Assembly: GCF_943193215.1 (NCBI RefSeq) | Contig: NZ_CALPDH010000024.1 | Coordinates: 1-64,000 of the forward strand | DNA from: Acetatifactor aquisgranensis | Lineage (GTDB): Bacteria > Bacillota > Clostridia > Lachnospirales > Lachnospiraceae | Length of the DNA: 64,000 nt | Direction of reading: 5' to 3' | Shown: positions 31,880 to 41,424 of the stretch, in pieces | Layout: each line of letters opens with the position of its first letter | How positions within the stretch are numbered: position 1 is the first letter of the stretch | Translations under genes and position numbers: made by a program | The notes under the pieces: model-generated | The model's input: the letters and a program-made list of their open reading frames with translations, nothing else | Databases searched by the model: none | What the model was told of the DNA's origin: nothing

Positions 31880-34606
31880 ATGAATTATGGAAAAAGAGGT
31901 GTCCGGGCCAAACAGAGGGCACTTAACGCTAAGTCAAAGAAATGGAGCAGAAAGCTGGCGCTGACTTTGGTGAAGCTGAGCCTGGCGGCAGTCATCGGCG
32001 TGGTCATCTGCTGTGTTTCCGCCGGTATAGGCGCTTTCAAAGGCATCCTGGCCTCCACCCCGCGGATTCATTTAAGCGATGTTGTCGCCACAGGCGAAGC
32101 CACCATCGTGTACGACTGCGAAGGCAATGAAATCGACCAGTATGTCAGCATGAACTCCAACCGTATCCAGATCAACAACATGGACCTTATCCCGAAGCAT
32201 CTGGGCGAGGCTTTCGTGGCGCTGGAGGATGAGCGTTTCTACCAGCATAACGGCATCGACATCCAGGGAATCGTCCGTGCCGGCTGGCATTTCGTAGAGT
32301 CCATGGGCAAGAAAAAGGAAGGCGCCAGCACGATTACCCAGCAGCTTCTGAAGAACACTATCTTCACCACCTGGACCGAAGAAGACGGCAATATGATTAA
32401 AATGGTCAAACGTAAGATCCAGGAGCAGAATCTGGCTCTGGCCATCTCCAAGGAATTCTCCAAGGAAGATGTGCTGCTGCGCTATATGAATGCTATCAAT
32501 CTGGGCCAGAACACCCTGGGCGTGGAATCCGCCTCCCAGCGGTATTTCGGCAAATCCTGCAGCGATCTGACACTGTCGGAATGCGCCGTCATCGCCTCCA
32601 TCACCCAGAATCCCACCGGTTTCAATCCCATTCATTTCCCCAAAGCGAATGCCGGCCGCCGGAAAGACTGTCTGGACAATATGCTGGAGCTGGGCTTTAT
32701 CACGGATGAGGAATATGAGGAAGCCATGGCGGATACAGATGCCGTATACGACCGCATCAAGCTGCATGACATCGATTTCCAGACCACTACCAATACTACT
32801 GCGGGCTCCTATTTCTCGGATGCCGTGTACGAACAGGTGCGGGACGATCTGGTCAATATCGCAGGATACAGCGAGTCTATGGCAGAGACCCTGCTGACTT
32901 CCGGCGGCCTGCGTATCGAGTCCACCATGGATCCTACTATCCAGGCCATAGCCGACGAGGAATTCTCCAATCCGGAAAATTATCCGGAAAACGTGTACTG
33001 GTATCTGAATTACGCCCTCACTGTGTACGGTGCAAACGAGGAACAGTACAACTTCAGCAAGGAAAATATGATGACCTGGTTCCAGGATAACCTGGACAAA
33101 GGCTTTAACCTTATATTCAGCTCCCAGGATGCGGCTTATGAAGCCATCGAAACCTACCGCACGGCTGTGCTGGCTGATTTGGGCATAGCCGACAGAGAGG
33201 ACAATTATGTCGAGACAATCTCCATGACCGCAGAGCCGCAGGCCGCGATGACCATCCAGGACCAGTCCACCGGTTATGTAGTAGCCATCGTAGGCGGGCG
33301 CGGCGCCAAGGAAGGACGGCGTACCCTGAACAGGGCCACCGATGCCAAACGCTCTCCAGGTTCCACATTTAAGGTGCTGGCTGCTTTCGCTCCCGCTCTC
33401 GACAGCGCGGGGCAGACACTGGCCACCACTTATATGGACGCGCCGTTCAACTTCAGTGACGGTACTCCTGTCAAGAACTGGTACAGCGGCTACCGCGGCA
33501 TCAACTCCATCCGGGAAGCCATACGGGAATCCCTGAATATCATAGCCACCAAGACAGAGACTGTCATCACGCCCCAGCTTGGTTATGATTATCTCTTGAA
33601 TTTCGGCTTCACGACTTTGACAGACGGCGTGTGGCTCAGGGACTCCAATGGCGAGGAACGGTTCTACACAGATATCAACCAGACATTGGCTTTAGGAGGG
33701 CTGACTTTCGGAGTGACCCCTTATGAACTGACTGCCGCTTATGCAGCCATCGCCAACATGGGGGCCTATGTGGAGCCAAAACTCTACACCAGGGTCACCA
33801 ATACGGACGGCGATATCCTTTTGGACAATACCAATCCCACCTCCAGGCAGGTCATCAAGGAGACCACTGCTTTCCTGCTGACAGATGCCATGGTGGACGT
33901 GGTAAAAGGAGGCGGCACCGGGGCCAGCTGTAACTTCAGCAATGCTATGGCCATCGCCGGAAAAACCGGTACATCCAATGACTATCATGATGTATGGTTC
34001 GCCGGTTTCACCCCTTATTACACTTGCAGCGTATGGACAGGCTATGACAATAATGTGGGCCTGCGCACCACAAATCCCGGAAAGGAATCCGACCTGGCGA
34101 AGATTCTCTGGACAGCTATCATGAGCCGCATCCACGAGAACCTGCCCGATGAGAAGTTCACCACACCCCAGGGCATCGTCCGCGCTGAAGTATGCATCGA
34201 ATCAGGCCTGCTGCCCATCCCTGGTGTCTGCACGGCCACACGTGGTGAATATTTTGCCGCGGGAACCGTTCCTACGGATCCATGCAACATACATTATGTG
34301 GGAGATATCTGTCATTATGACCTGCTGCCCGCAAGCCCTGAGTGTCCGATGAAAATACCCGGTGCGCTGGATCTGCCGTTCCAGGAGGATCCGGCCCTGC
34401 TGCAGGGTTCCTCTGGTGTCACGCAGCCGCTTGGTCCTGATGGACAACCGCTGCCATACGGCTCTGATACCCCTCACTGCCAGCATGATGCCGCATTCTT
34501 TGCGAATCCGGACTACGAGGCAATCCTGGCACAGCAGGAATGGGCCGCCAACGAACGCGATATACAGAATGCGCTGCAGGATGCCGGCTTAGAAGACACA
34601 GAATAA
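31880..34606 (+). CDS. class A penicillin-binding protein (PBP1A-type)
   Basis: This bifunctional peptidoglycan synthase has 908 residues. A basic cytosolic N-terminus leads into one membrane helix (about residues 33-52). The glycosyltransferase domain carries EDERFYQHNGID and GASTITQQLLKN. The transpeptidase domain shows the active-site SxxK (SPGSTFK), SxN (ESLNIIATK) and KTG (AGKTGTSND). The C-terminal ~120 residues are low-complexity with several Cys, a common extension in Clostridia. The start at 31880 has aaggcgaatcaa; earlier ATG codons lie in the leader. A TATAAT at 31757-31762 is a plausible -10. Confidence 0.95.
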   Translation: MNYGKRGVRAKQRALNAKSKKWSRKLALTLVKLSLAAVIGVVICCVSAGIGAFKGILASTPRIHLSDVVATGEATIVYDCEGNEIDQYVSMNSNRIQINNMDLIPKHLGEAFVALEDERFYQHNGIDIQGIVRAGWHFVESMGKKKEGASTITQQLLKNTIFTTWTEEDGNMIKMVKRKIQEQNLALAISKEFSKEDVLLRYMNAINLGQNTLGVESASQRYFGKSCSDLTLSECAVIASITQNPTGFNPIHFPKANAGRRKDCLDNMLELGFITDEEYEEAMADTDAVYDRIKLHDIDFQTTTNTTAGSYFSDAVYEQVRDDLVNIAGYSESMAETLLTSGGLRIESTMDPTIQAIADEEFSNPENYPENVYWYLNYALTVYGANEEQYNFSKENMMTWFQDNLDKGFNLIFSSQDAAYEAIETYRTAVLADLGIADREDNYVETISMTAEPQAAMTIQDQSTGYVVAIVGGRGAKEGRRTLNRATDAKRSPGSTFKVLAAFAPALDSAGQTLATTYMDAPFNFSDGTPVKNWYSGYRGINSIREAIRESLNIIATKTETVITPQLGYDYLLNFGFTTLTDGVWLRDSNGEERFYTDINQTLALGGLTFGVTPYELTAAYAAIANMGAYVEPKLYTRVTNTDGDILLDNTNPTSRQVIKETTAFLLTDAMVDVVKGGGTGASCNFSNAMAIAGKTGTSNDYHDVWFAGFTPYYTCSVWTGYDNNVGLRTTNPGKESDLAKILWTAIMSRIHENLPDEKFTTPQGIVRAEVCIESGLLPIPGVCTATRGEYFAAGTVPTDPCNIHYVGDICHYDLLPASPECPMKIPGALDLPFQEDPALLQGSSGVTQPLGPDGQPLPYGSDTPHCQHDAAFFANPDYEAILAQQEWAANERDIQNALQDAGLEDTE

Positions 34607-34625
34607 CTTCCCTGAAATACCGCTC

Positions 34626-34661
34626 AAAGCCATGACGTTTCCACATGTGTCATGGCTTTTT
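34626..34661 (+). terminator. terminator after the PBP gene
   Basis: The perfect stem aaagccatgac (34626-34636) with gtcatggcttt (34649-34659) is followed by T residues, 20 bp after the stop codon. Confidence 0.85.
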
Positions 34662-34687
34662 GCCAGGCTGCATCTTTTCTTATATAC

Positions 34688-34717
34688 TTGCATATAAATG
34701 TCGAATTATGATATAAT
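34688..34717 (+). promoter_or_regulatory. promoter of the 34820-37426 genes
   Basis: TTGCAT (34688-34693) and TATAAT (34712-34717) are 18 bp apart, with an extended AT-rich context. The leader would be about 95 nt. Confidence 0.6.
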
Positions 34718-34819
34718 ATTGGCACGGAAAACATCTTGTTCTTTTCTTAAATTTAAGGTACACAAAGGCGTATATAGTTATGAGATAATAAGTATCAGCA
34801 TACACCAAGGAGGTCAATC

Positions 34820-35110
34820 ATGGAACAGCCATTATATACTTCAGTGAAAGTGAACAATGAAATAGAGTTATGCGAAGTCGCAGACTTGGAATGCAAGCAG
34901 CTTATCGAAAAGGCTCTCCTGAGCAAACGCATTTCCTATTATATCCGCTGGCCCAAGTCCTCTATCTTTCATCTCAGCAAAAGCAACTGTATCATATGCG
35001 TGAACGACAGTTCAAGGGAGATTGCCGAAGATATGGTCCGTTCCATTTGTGAGGAAAAGGGCTATTCCGTAAAATTTCTGATGCGCAAATCCCAGAACCA
35101 ATATCTGTAA
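34820..35110 (+). CDS. hypothetical protein, 96 residues
   Basis: The ATG at 34820 has a near-ideal SD (aaggaggtcaatc). The product is a small soluble alpha/beta protein: beta-like stretches (LYTSVKVNNEIEL, NCIICVNDS) alternate with helices (LECKQLIEKALLSK, AEDMVRSICEEKG), suggesting a ferredoxin-like fold. It has three Cys residues without a metal-site pattern. It lies 40 bp before the large membrane protein gene on the same strand and behind a shared promoter, so the two may work together. The family is not recognised. Confidence 0.7.
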   Translation: MEQPLYTSVKVNNEIELCEVADLECKQLIEKALLSKRISYYIRWPKSSIFHLSKSNCIICVNDSSREIAEDMVRSICEEKGYSVKFLMRKSQNQYL

Positions 35111-35149
35111 AGAACGATTTTTTATAAAATAACCAAAGCGAGGACACAT

Positions 35150-37426
35150 ATGAATTCCATAAAACTTTCCAGACTACGCGCAAAGCACATCGTGATTGGC
35201 CTACAAATCATTATTCTTCTAATCGCTGCCAGCAGCTGGCTTCTTAACCGCGGCAATGCTTACAGCAAAAACTTTACAGTTGACGACTATCTTCTCGCAG
35301 AAAACGCAATAATAGACGGCACGTTGATTTCCATGGATGATTCCTCAGGAAGTCAAGGAGTTTTTTTGTCCACGCCTTCGCTCAGTCTGAGTAAAGGCGT
35401 CTATCAGATACAGATTGATTATGCTGTGAATTGTCCTGGAAATTCCGTATCTGTCAGCTCCGGTCTGGGAAGTCTGGAAATGAAGTGCCCTTCTCTTGAG
35501 CTGGATTCCACCTGTTATACCCAAACTATGGTTTTAGATATTTCCCGTAGTGTAGATGATGCTGTTATTCATGTCTCTTTTTCCGGGAATGGCTATATCC
35601 GTATAAGTAATATCGGGATTTATGAAACCAGTTCCCTTTACAAAAAGAATTTTTTCTATGCTTTCCTACTATGCGTGCTCATCAATCTGGGCTATTTTTT
35701 TCTACGCTCTGATATCAGGATCAGAAAAATCATTTTGGCTCTGGCCGGTATCTTTGGGATATCCTGTTATCCGCTCTATACCGATTTTCTCATGGCCGGC
35801 CATGATATTTTGTTTCATTTGATAAGAATCGACGCCATCAGCCAGGGCCTTTCCCTTGGCACTTTTCCTGTAAAGCTCCATCCTCTATGGGCCAATGGAT
35901 ATGGCTATGCAGTGGGAATATTTTACGGCGATGCCTTCCTGTATTTCCCTGCTTTCCTCCGCATACTCGGTTTTTCCATTCAGGCTTCCTACAAATTTTT
36001 TGTAGCATTCATAAATCTGGGAACTGTCCTGATTGGCTATTATTCTTTCCGCAAGATGTTCTCGGATGAGAAAATTGCCCTGTTAGGTTGTCTGGCCTAT
36101 ACGCTGGCCCCCTATCGTCTCATGGACGTGTACACAAGAGCAGCGGTAGGAGAATATTGTGCCATGATGGTCCTCCCACTGATATTATGTGGATTTTACT
36201 TGGTTTTTCAGGACAGCAGAAAGGAAAATTGGTGGAAGCATTCCATTCTCATCGCCTTTGGGCTCACCGGGTCGATTCAGTCTCATGTGCTAAGCACTCT
36301 CATCGTAGGGCTTTTCATCATATTGACCTGCCTGATACTTATAAAACGCGTTTTCAGGAAATATGTGTTCCGTTCTTTGGTCACTGCCGCTGCACTGGCC
36401 ATTCTTCTCAACTTGAATTTTATTGTTCCGTTCCTCGATTTTTATACGGAGGATATCATGGTTAATTCTCCAGAATGGTCAGGCGCTCCGCGTGGCTCCT
36501 TTCAGACAGGCGGACTATTTCCAATACAGCTGTTCGCGCTATTCCAAAAAGGTACCGGCAGCGCCTGGTCCACATCAGCCGGAATTGCCACAGAACCTAC
36601 TTTCGGCGTCGGTATCCTGATGACGATTGGCCTGTTTGTATTTATCTATCTCCTCTGCATCCATAAGAAAGATTGCCAAAAAGACCGCAACTATATTCCA
36701 GCAATCCTGTGCGCACTGTTTGGCGTTCTCTCACTATATATGGCTACCTGCTATTTCCCATGGGATGCCCTTATATCTATAAATGAGGGCATCGAAAAAA
36801 TCATTCTGACCCTGCAGTTCCCATGGAGAATGCTCATGCCCGCCACGATACTGCTGGTATTCGTTGTATGCTATTCCTTTCATATAGGCAAAAAGGTATG
36901 GGGGAACTGCCAAAATTATCTTCTCGCCGGCATCTTTCTCCTGATATTAAGCTGTGGATGGTATTTTTACGATTTCTCGTTTTCCGGGGAGCCCTATCGT
37001 ATTTACAGCACATCAGAATTAGATACAATGCAGCTTTGCACATGTGATTACTTACCTTCCGGTACTGACCCTAATCTCATCCATGCGAACCTTGTCTATG
37101 CAAATGGAGTAGCCCCTCTGGAAGCCTATCAACAGCTGGGGACGGCAATTTCCTGCAACGTCAAGGCTCAATCAGAGGATGCGTATGTAGATTTTCCTTT
37201 ATTATATTACAAATACTACCGCTGCACTGATGCGGACACCTCCCAGGCTCTCCCTGTATGCGCAGGCACCAACAATATGGTTCGTGTCCAATTTCCAAAG
37301 GGATATTCCGGCTCTATTTCTATCCGTTTTGTCGAGCCATGGTTCTGGAGATTGGCAGAGATAATATCTGCCCTTACATTAATTGGCATAATTTGGGGGC
37401 TGCCAAAACTAAAAAAAGTCCATTAA
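35150..37426 (+). CDS. large polytopic membrane protein, GT-C/YfhO-like
   Basis: This 758-residue protein has a signal-anchor helix (about 11-28), an extracellular beta-rich domain of about 150 residues, then ten or more membrane helices and a second extracellular segment near the C-terminus before a final helix (about 735-752). The segment GHDILFHLIRIDAISQGL followed by YGYAVGIFYGDAFLYFP resembles the first loop of GT-C glycosyltransferases and YfhO/PTPS-related membrane proteins, where an acidic residue binds the lipid-linked sugar donor; here Asp in HDILFH would fill that place. Activity on a polyprenyl-phosphate sugar is inferred. Codon usage is more AT-rich than that of its neighbours. 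Confidence 0.65.
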   Translation: MNSIKLSRLRAKHIVIGLQIIILLIAASSWLLNRGNAYSKNFTVDDYLLAENAIIDGTLISMDDSSGSQGVFLSTPSLSLSKGVYQIQIDYAVNCPGNSVSVSSGLGSLEMKCPSLELDSTCYTQTMVLDISRSVDDAVIHVSFSGNGYIRISNIGIYETSSLYKKNFFYAFLLCVLINLGYFFLRSDIRIRKIILALAGIFGISCYPLYTDFLMAGHDILFHLIRIDAISQGLSLGTFPVKLHPLWANGYGYAVGIFYGDAFLYFPAFLRILGFSIQASYKFFVAFINLGTVLIGYYSFRKMFSDEKIALLGCLAYTLAPYRLMDVYTRAAVGEYCAMMVLPLILCGFYLVFQDSRKENWWKHSILIAFGLTGSIQSHVLSTLIVGLFIILTCLILIKRVFRKYVFRSLVTAAALAILLNLNFIVPFLDFYTEDIMVNSPEWSGAPRGSFQTGGLFPIQLFALFQKGTGSAWSTSAGIATEPTFGVGILMTIGLFVFIYLLCIHKKDCQKDRNYIPAILCALFGVLSLYMATCYFPWDALISINEGIEKIILTLQFPWRMLMPATILLVFVVCYSFHIGKKVWGNCQNYLLAGIFLLILSCGWYFYDFSFSGEPYRIYSTSELDTMQLCTCDYLPSGTDPNLIHANLVYANGVAPLEAYQQLGTAISCNVKAQSEDAYVDFPLLYYKYYRCTDADTSQALPVCAGTNNMVRVQFPKGYSGSISIRFVEPWFWRLAEIISALTLIGIIWGLPKLKKVH

Positions 37427-37455
37427 GAATTGTGCAAAAAATTTAGAATTTTTTG

Positions 37456-37484
37456 TTGACAAGGCTGCCGATCTTTGCTATAAT
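37456..37484 (+). promoter_or_regulatory. strong sigma-A promoter of tRNA-Thr
   Basis: Consensus TTGACA (37456-37461) and consensus TATAAT (37479-37484) are separated by exactly 17 bp, 33 bp before the tRNA. Confidence 0.9.
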
Positions 37485-37516
37485 ATCATTTGTGAGCGCG
37501 GGAATGTTGCTCATGT

Positions 37517-37589
37517 GCTGCTGTGGCTCAGTCGGTAGAGCGTCGCATTGGTAGTGCGGAGGTCACGGGTCCGATTCCCGTCAGCAGCT
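37517..37589 (+). tRNA. tRNA-Thr (GGT anticodon)
   Basis: The 73-nt sequence folds into a cloverleaf: acceptor gctgctg/cagcagc, D stem gctc/gagc, anticodon stem tcgca/tgcgg with loop ttggtag (anticodon GGT, reading ACC/ACU), and T stem acggg/cccgt. The discriminator is T and CCA is not encoded. It is a single tRNA gene with its own promoter and terminator. Confidence 0.95.
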
Positions 37590-37596
37590 TAAATAA

Positions 37597-37638
37597 AAAT
37601 AGCGGAAATCCTGATAAAATCAGGATTTCCGCTATTTT
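37597..37638. terminator. terminator after tRNA-Thr, bidirectional
   Basis: The arms aaaatagcggaaatcctgat (37597-37616) and its complement (37620-37638) form a very long stem with a 3-base loop and flanking A/T runs. It also serves the convergent MATE gene ending at 37680. Confidence 0.9.
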
Positions 37639-37679
37639 GTATGCCAAAGGTTATGGGCCGCCGGAGGAATTCATTTATC

Positions 37680-39023
37680 CTACCGCGTTTTCAGCTTCCG
37701 ATACAGCGTAAAATACATGGTGATAAAACATGCAAGTCCCCCGATGCAATTGGAAATGGGTTCCGCCCAGAACACACCGTCCACGCCCAACCCCGTTTGG
37801 GGCAGCATTATCGTCAGCGGCGCCACGATCACGGCCTTGCGCAGCAGGGAAAAAAAGACCGCATGTCTGGAATATCCCAGAGCGGTAAAGGCCGACTGCC
37901 CGGTAAACTGGAATGCCATAAAGAAAAATCCCAGGAAATACAGCTTCAGCGCGCTGATTCCTGCCTCCAGCATGGCGGCGTCCTCCGTAAAAATCGAAAG
38001 CAGAAAATGAGGACATTGTATCACAGCTCCCCAGGCCAGTAAGGTATACAGAATCCCCATACAGGCCGTAAAGCGGATTCCCTGACAGACGCGGTCATAC
38101 CGTTTCGCTCCGTAATTGTACCCCAGCACCGGCTGGGATCCGCTGGTTAGGCCGCTTACCGGCAGCGACAGGATTTCCCTGACGGAATTGAGGACCGTCA
38201 TGATGCCCACATACAAATCCCCTCCGTATATCTTCAGCGTCGCATTGCACACCACCTGCACCAGGCAGTTTGTCCCCTGCATGATGAAACCCGACATGCC
38301 AAGGGAGACGATTTCCCGGGTCAGTTTCCAGTCTGCCCGCAAATGCTGTTTCTTTATGCGGAGCCCCGCCTTTCTCCCGGTCAGGAAATTCAGGACCCAG
38401 ATGCTAGATACAATCTGGCTCAAAATAGTGGCCAAAGCCGCTCCCCTTACCCCCATATCCATTACAAATATGAAGACAGGGTCCAGGATTAGGTTCAGCA
38501 CCGCTCCGATCAGCGTGGTCATCATGCCCATCTTAGGGAAACCCTGGGCATTGATAAAGCCATTCAGCCCCGTGGAAAGCATGACGAAAGGAGTTCCAAA
38601 CAGATAAATCCGCAGATACGCATCCGCATACACATAGGAAGCGTCGCTTGCCCCGAACAGATAGAGCACCGGCCTGCGGAACAGATAGCAGAAAAGAAAC
38701 ATCAGCGCGGAACAGCCAAGGAGCAGCGAACATGTGTTTCCCAATATCAGTTCCGCCCTCTCCTCCTCACCGGCTCCTCTGGCTATGGAAAACAGCGGCG
38801 TCCCTCCGGTACCGAACAGATAAGTGAACGCGGCAATCAGCGTAGTCAGCGGAAACGCCAGCCCGATGCCTGTCAGCGCCATACTGTCCGCTCCCGGCAG
38901 ATGTCCGATATAGATGCGGTCCACCACATTGTACAAAAGCAGCACCAGCTGCGCCAGCATCAGAGGGATAGCCTGGGATATAATGTTACGCCATATCTTT
39001 CCTTTTGAAAAATCGTTCGTCAT
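37680..39023 (-). CDS. MATE family efflux transporter
   Basis: This is a 447-residue, twelve-helix multidrug/flavin-type antiporter of the MATE family. Typical features are the opening segment (QAIPLMLAQLVLLLYNVVDRIYIGHLPG in two halves of the first helix region), the repeated sixfold helix pattern and SGLTSGSQPVLGYNYGAKR at the start of the second half. The ATG at 39023 follows gagggaggcattc; an ATG 18 bases upstream is less well placed. It follows the oxidoreductase gene by about 50 bp. The substrate cannot be told from sequence. Confidence 0.92.
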   Translation of the reverse strand: MTNDFSKGKIWRNIISQAIPLMLAQLVLLLYNVVDRIYIGHLPGADSMALTGIGLAFPLTTLIAAFTYLFGTGGTPLFSIARGAGEEERAELILGNTCSLLLGCSALMFLFCYLFRRPVLYLFGASDASYVYADAYLRIYLFGTPFVMLSTGLNGFINAQGFPKMGMMTTLIGAVLNLILDPVFIFVMDMGVRGAALATILSQIVSSIWVLNFLTGRKAGLRIKKQHLRADWKLTREIVSLGMSGFIMQGTNCLVQVVCNATLKIYGGDLYVGIMTVLNSVREILSLPVSGLTSGSQPVLGYNYGAKRYDRVCQGIRFTACMGILYTLLAWGAVIQCPHFLLSIFTEDAAMLEAGISALKLYFLGFFFMAFQFTGQSAFTALGYSRHAVFFSLLRKAVIVAPLTIMLPQTGLGVDGVFWAEPISNCIGGLACFITMYFTLYRKLKTR

Positions 39024-39073
39024 GAATGCCTCCCTCTCCATCCGCTCTTCTGCCGGAATATTTTACCTGTATC

Positions 39074-40234
39074 TTAATAAGTCTTGCTGTTGTCCACGAT
39101 TACCTGGGACTCCTTTTTCACGATGGCAGAAGTCCTGATTTTCTCCTGGAGCAGCTCATAGAACCGATCATCCGGGAAGTTCTTCACATCCACAGTCTCT
39201 CCTGTCCATGCGCTCAGATGGATGGCATTGGAAATCGTAAGCCCTAATACCCCCTCTTCTCCCGGCGCCAGAAGCTGCCCGCCATGCAGCACGGCGAAAG
39301 CGAAATTGTTCAGAATCCCCACATGCTGAGGTCCGCCGGAGAAATCCGCCGGAATATTGCACTCCCAGCACTCCGGCTTTCCAAAAGGCTCCGCGTTGAC
39401 TTTATTGTGCTCCCGCTCCGATATCACATTGCGGTGGAAGACAATCCTGTTATCCTCTACCACCACCTTGCCCATGTCGCAGGCAATCTCCAGGCGGTTG
39501 GTGCCCGGCGCTTCCCCGGTAGAGGTAATGTATTCTCCTGTGGTGCCGTTTTCGTACTCAAAATATGCCATCACATCGTCTTCCACTTCGATGTCATAAT
39601 ACTTTCCGAAGCTGGCCTTGGCAAATATCCTGTCCGGCATCCCGAACATCCACTGCCAGAGATCCAGCTGATGGGGATTCTGATTAATCAGCGCGCCGCC
39701 GCCCTCTGTCTTCCAGGTGGAACGCCATGTGCTGCTGTCATGATAAGCCTGGGGGCGGTACCAGTCCGTGATGATCCAGGTAATCCTCTTGATATGGCCC
39801 AGCTCGCCCTTCTGAATCATCTCCCGCAGCTTCTGGTATACCGGATTGGTCCGCTGGTTGTACATGATGCCGAACTTCCTGTCAGACTGCGCCGCGGCGG
39901 CGTTCATCTCCTTTACCTGTCCGGTGTAGACTCCGGCGGGCTTTTCCGTGATGACATGCAAGCCCTGGGCAAACGCCTCTATGGCAAGGGGCGGATGATA
40001 GTAATGGGGCGTAGCGATGAGAACGGCGTCGCACAGGCCGCTGCGGTACATCTCCCCGGCATCGCCAAATACCGGGATTCCGGGATACTGCTGCCTGGCC
40101 GCCTCGCATCTGGCCGGAGCGATATCGCAAATCGCGCCCATTACCATGTCGGGCACCTTACCCTCCGTCACGTTTTTCACATGTCCCGTTCCCATGTTTC
40201 CAAAGCCGATTACACCTAATCTTACTTTCTCCAT
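39074..40234 (-). CDS. Gfo/Idh/MocA family oxidoreductase
   Basis: This is an NAD(P)-dependent sugar or inositol dehydrogenase-like protein of 386 residues. The N-terminal Rossmann fold starts VRLGVIGFGNMGTGH, and the conserved EKPAGV motif with the catalytic Lys lies near residue 97. A second catalytic region contains NQNPHQLDLWQWMFG with the His used for proton transfer. It starts 13 bp after the epimerase gene, and the two likely act in one pathway that oxidises and isomerises a sugar. Its place behind the GH106-like gene suggests a plant-derived or mucin sugar substrate. Confidence 0.92.
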   Translation of the reverse strand: MEKVRLGVIGFGNMGTGHVKNVTEGKVPDMVMGAICDIAPARCEAARQQYPGIPVFGDAGEMYRSGLCDAVLIATPHYYHPPLAIEAFAQGLHVITEKPAGVYTGQVKEMNAAAAQSDRKFGIMYNQRTNPVYQKLREMIQKGELGHIKRITWIITDWYRPQAYHDSSTWRSTWKTEGGGALINQNPHQLDLWQWMFGMPDRIFAKASFGKYYDIEVEDDVMAYFEYENGTTGEYITSTGEAPGTNRLEIACDMGKVVVEDNRIVFHRNVISEREHNKVNAEPFGKPECWECNIPADFSGGPQHVGILNNFAFAVLHGGQLLAPGEEGVLGLTISNAIHLSAWTGETVDVKNFPDDRFYELLQEKIRTSAIVKKESQVIVDNSKTY

Positions 40235-40247
40235 AAAGCAAATCCTC

Positions 40248-41153
40248 CTACTCGATTATCTTATCTACAATCTCTTCCAGGGCACGGTAAGCCAGCGTAA
40301 AGGTTCCCTCTCCTCCCTGGGGGAGATCCAGCATCTTGTCGTCCAGTTCCAGCGAAGCCAGCCCTGCAAAGCTTCCCAGATGGGGCTCAAGGCTTAAGAA
40401 GCCGTCATATCCGTTGTCCAGAAGGCTCTTCAGAATATACTCCACATTTCCGTCGCCCGCTCCCGCCGGCACTACTTTTCCGTCTTCCAAAAATGCATCC
40501 TTGATATGTACATAGCTGATGAATTTTTCCAGCTTCTCATAAGCCTCTTTTGTATCCTGTCCGCACTGCACGAAATTAGCGGAATCGAATACGGCCCGGA
40601 AATGCTCGCAGGACAGTTCCTTCATTAAATCCGCACAGCGCTCTGCGGTATCTCCGTAAATGTCTTTTTCATTCTCATGGAGCAGCACCACATCCTGCTC
40701 TTTGGCATATGCCGTCATCCTGCGCAGACGGCCGATTACCTCCTCCCTCTCTTCGGCGGACCAATCCTGAGCGGTTTCTCTTTCAGCACCGCTGGCAGCG
40801 CCCTCTGCCGAATCGGGTTTCGCAGGACGATAGAAGCTGAACATCCTGATATATCTGGCATCCAGTTTTTTTGCTACTTCCACTACTCTCTGGAACTTTC
40901 TGAAATGCGCCTCGAAATCCTCGTCAAGCCTTATCTTCCCGATGGGAGAACCAATGGAGGATACTCTGATTCCGGCCTGCTCCATCTTCTCTTTCAGAGC
41001 CTCCGCCTCTTCATCGGAAAGATCCGCGATATTCTTCCCGTCAATTCCCCTTGGCTCAAAATAGCTGATATTCAGTTTCTGCAGCACCCTGAACTGGGTA
41101 TCCACGCCCTCCGCGATTTCATCCGCAAAACCGCTGATTTTGTCATATTTCAT
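40248..41153 (-). CDS. sugar phosphate isomerase/epimerase (xylose-isomerase-like TIM barrel)
   Basis: The 301-residue protein has the alternating pattern of the AP-endonuclease-2/xylose-isomerase-like barrel. Metal-ligand candidates are HENEKDIYGD (Glu), VFDSANFVQCG (Asp), YVHIKDAF (His/Asp) and FLSLEPHLG (Glu) in the usual order. Members isomerise keto sugars or inosose. The ATG at 41153 has an SD-like gaggaagaaaagcc upstream. It begins a two-gene unit with the oxidoreductase, separated from the broken glycosidase by 270 bp that contain copy C of the dispersed repeat. Confidence 0.88.
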   Translation of the reverse strand: MKYDKISGFADEIAEGVDTQFRVLQKLNISYFEPRGIDGKNIADLSDEEAEALKEKMEQAGIRVSSIGSPIGKIRLDEDFEAHFRKFQRVVEVAKKLDARYIRMFSFYRPAKPDSAEGAASGAERETAQDWSAEEREEVIGRLRRMTAYAKEQDVVLLHENEKDIYGDTAERCADLMKELSCEHFRAVFDSANFVQCGQDTKEAYEKLEKFISYVHIKDAFLEDGKVVPAGAGDGNVEYILKSLLDNGYDGFLSLEPHLGSFAGLASLELDDKMLDLPQGGEGTFTLAYRALEEIVDKIIE

Positions 41154-41318
41154 CTGGCTTTTCTTCCTCCTTTATTTTGAGACTCTTTCGAATCTCCTCT
41201 TAATACCTTTAAAATAAAAGTACCATATTTTGTTCAATCTGTAAAATGTTTTTCATTCTATTTTCTCTAAAATAAAATGAGATAATGGCAGTTGGAATCC
41301 GTTAGTCCAGCTGCCATT

Positions 41319-41421
41319 TATACTGCTTAACAGTTATAATTTTCGAGTAACCAGACTGCATAACGCCAGCCATATGCGTTTAACCAGTGTAATACAGTAA
41401 ATTCTGGCGTTATGCAGTATA
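41319..41421. repeat. dispersed interleaved inverted-repeat element, copy C
   Basis: A full 103-bp copy begins tatactgcttaac and ends gttatgcagtata. Arm b, actgcataacgccag (41355-41369), is perfectly complementary to b' (41404-41418). Compared with copy A the last three bases of b (cag instead of tga) have changed together with the matching bases of b' (ctg instead of tca). It ends three bases before the stop codon of the glycosidase gene. Confidence 0.9.
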
Positions 41422-41424
41422 ATA

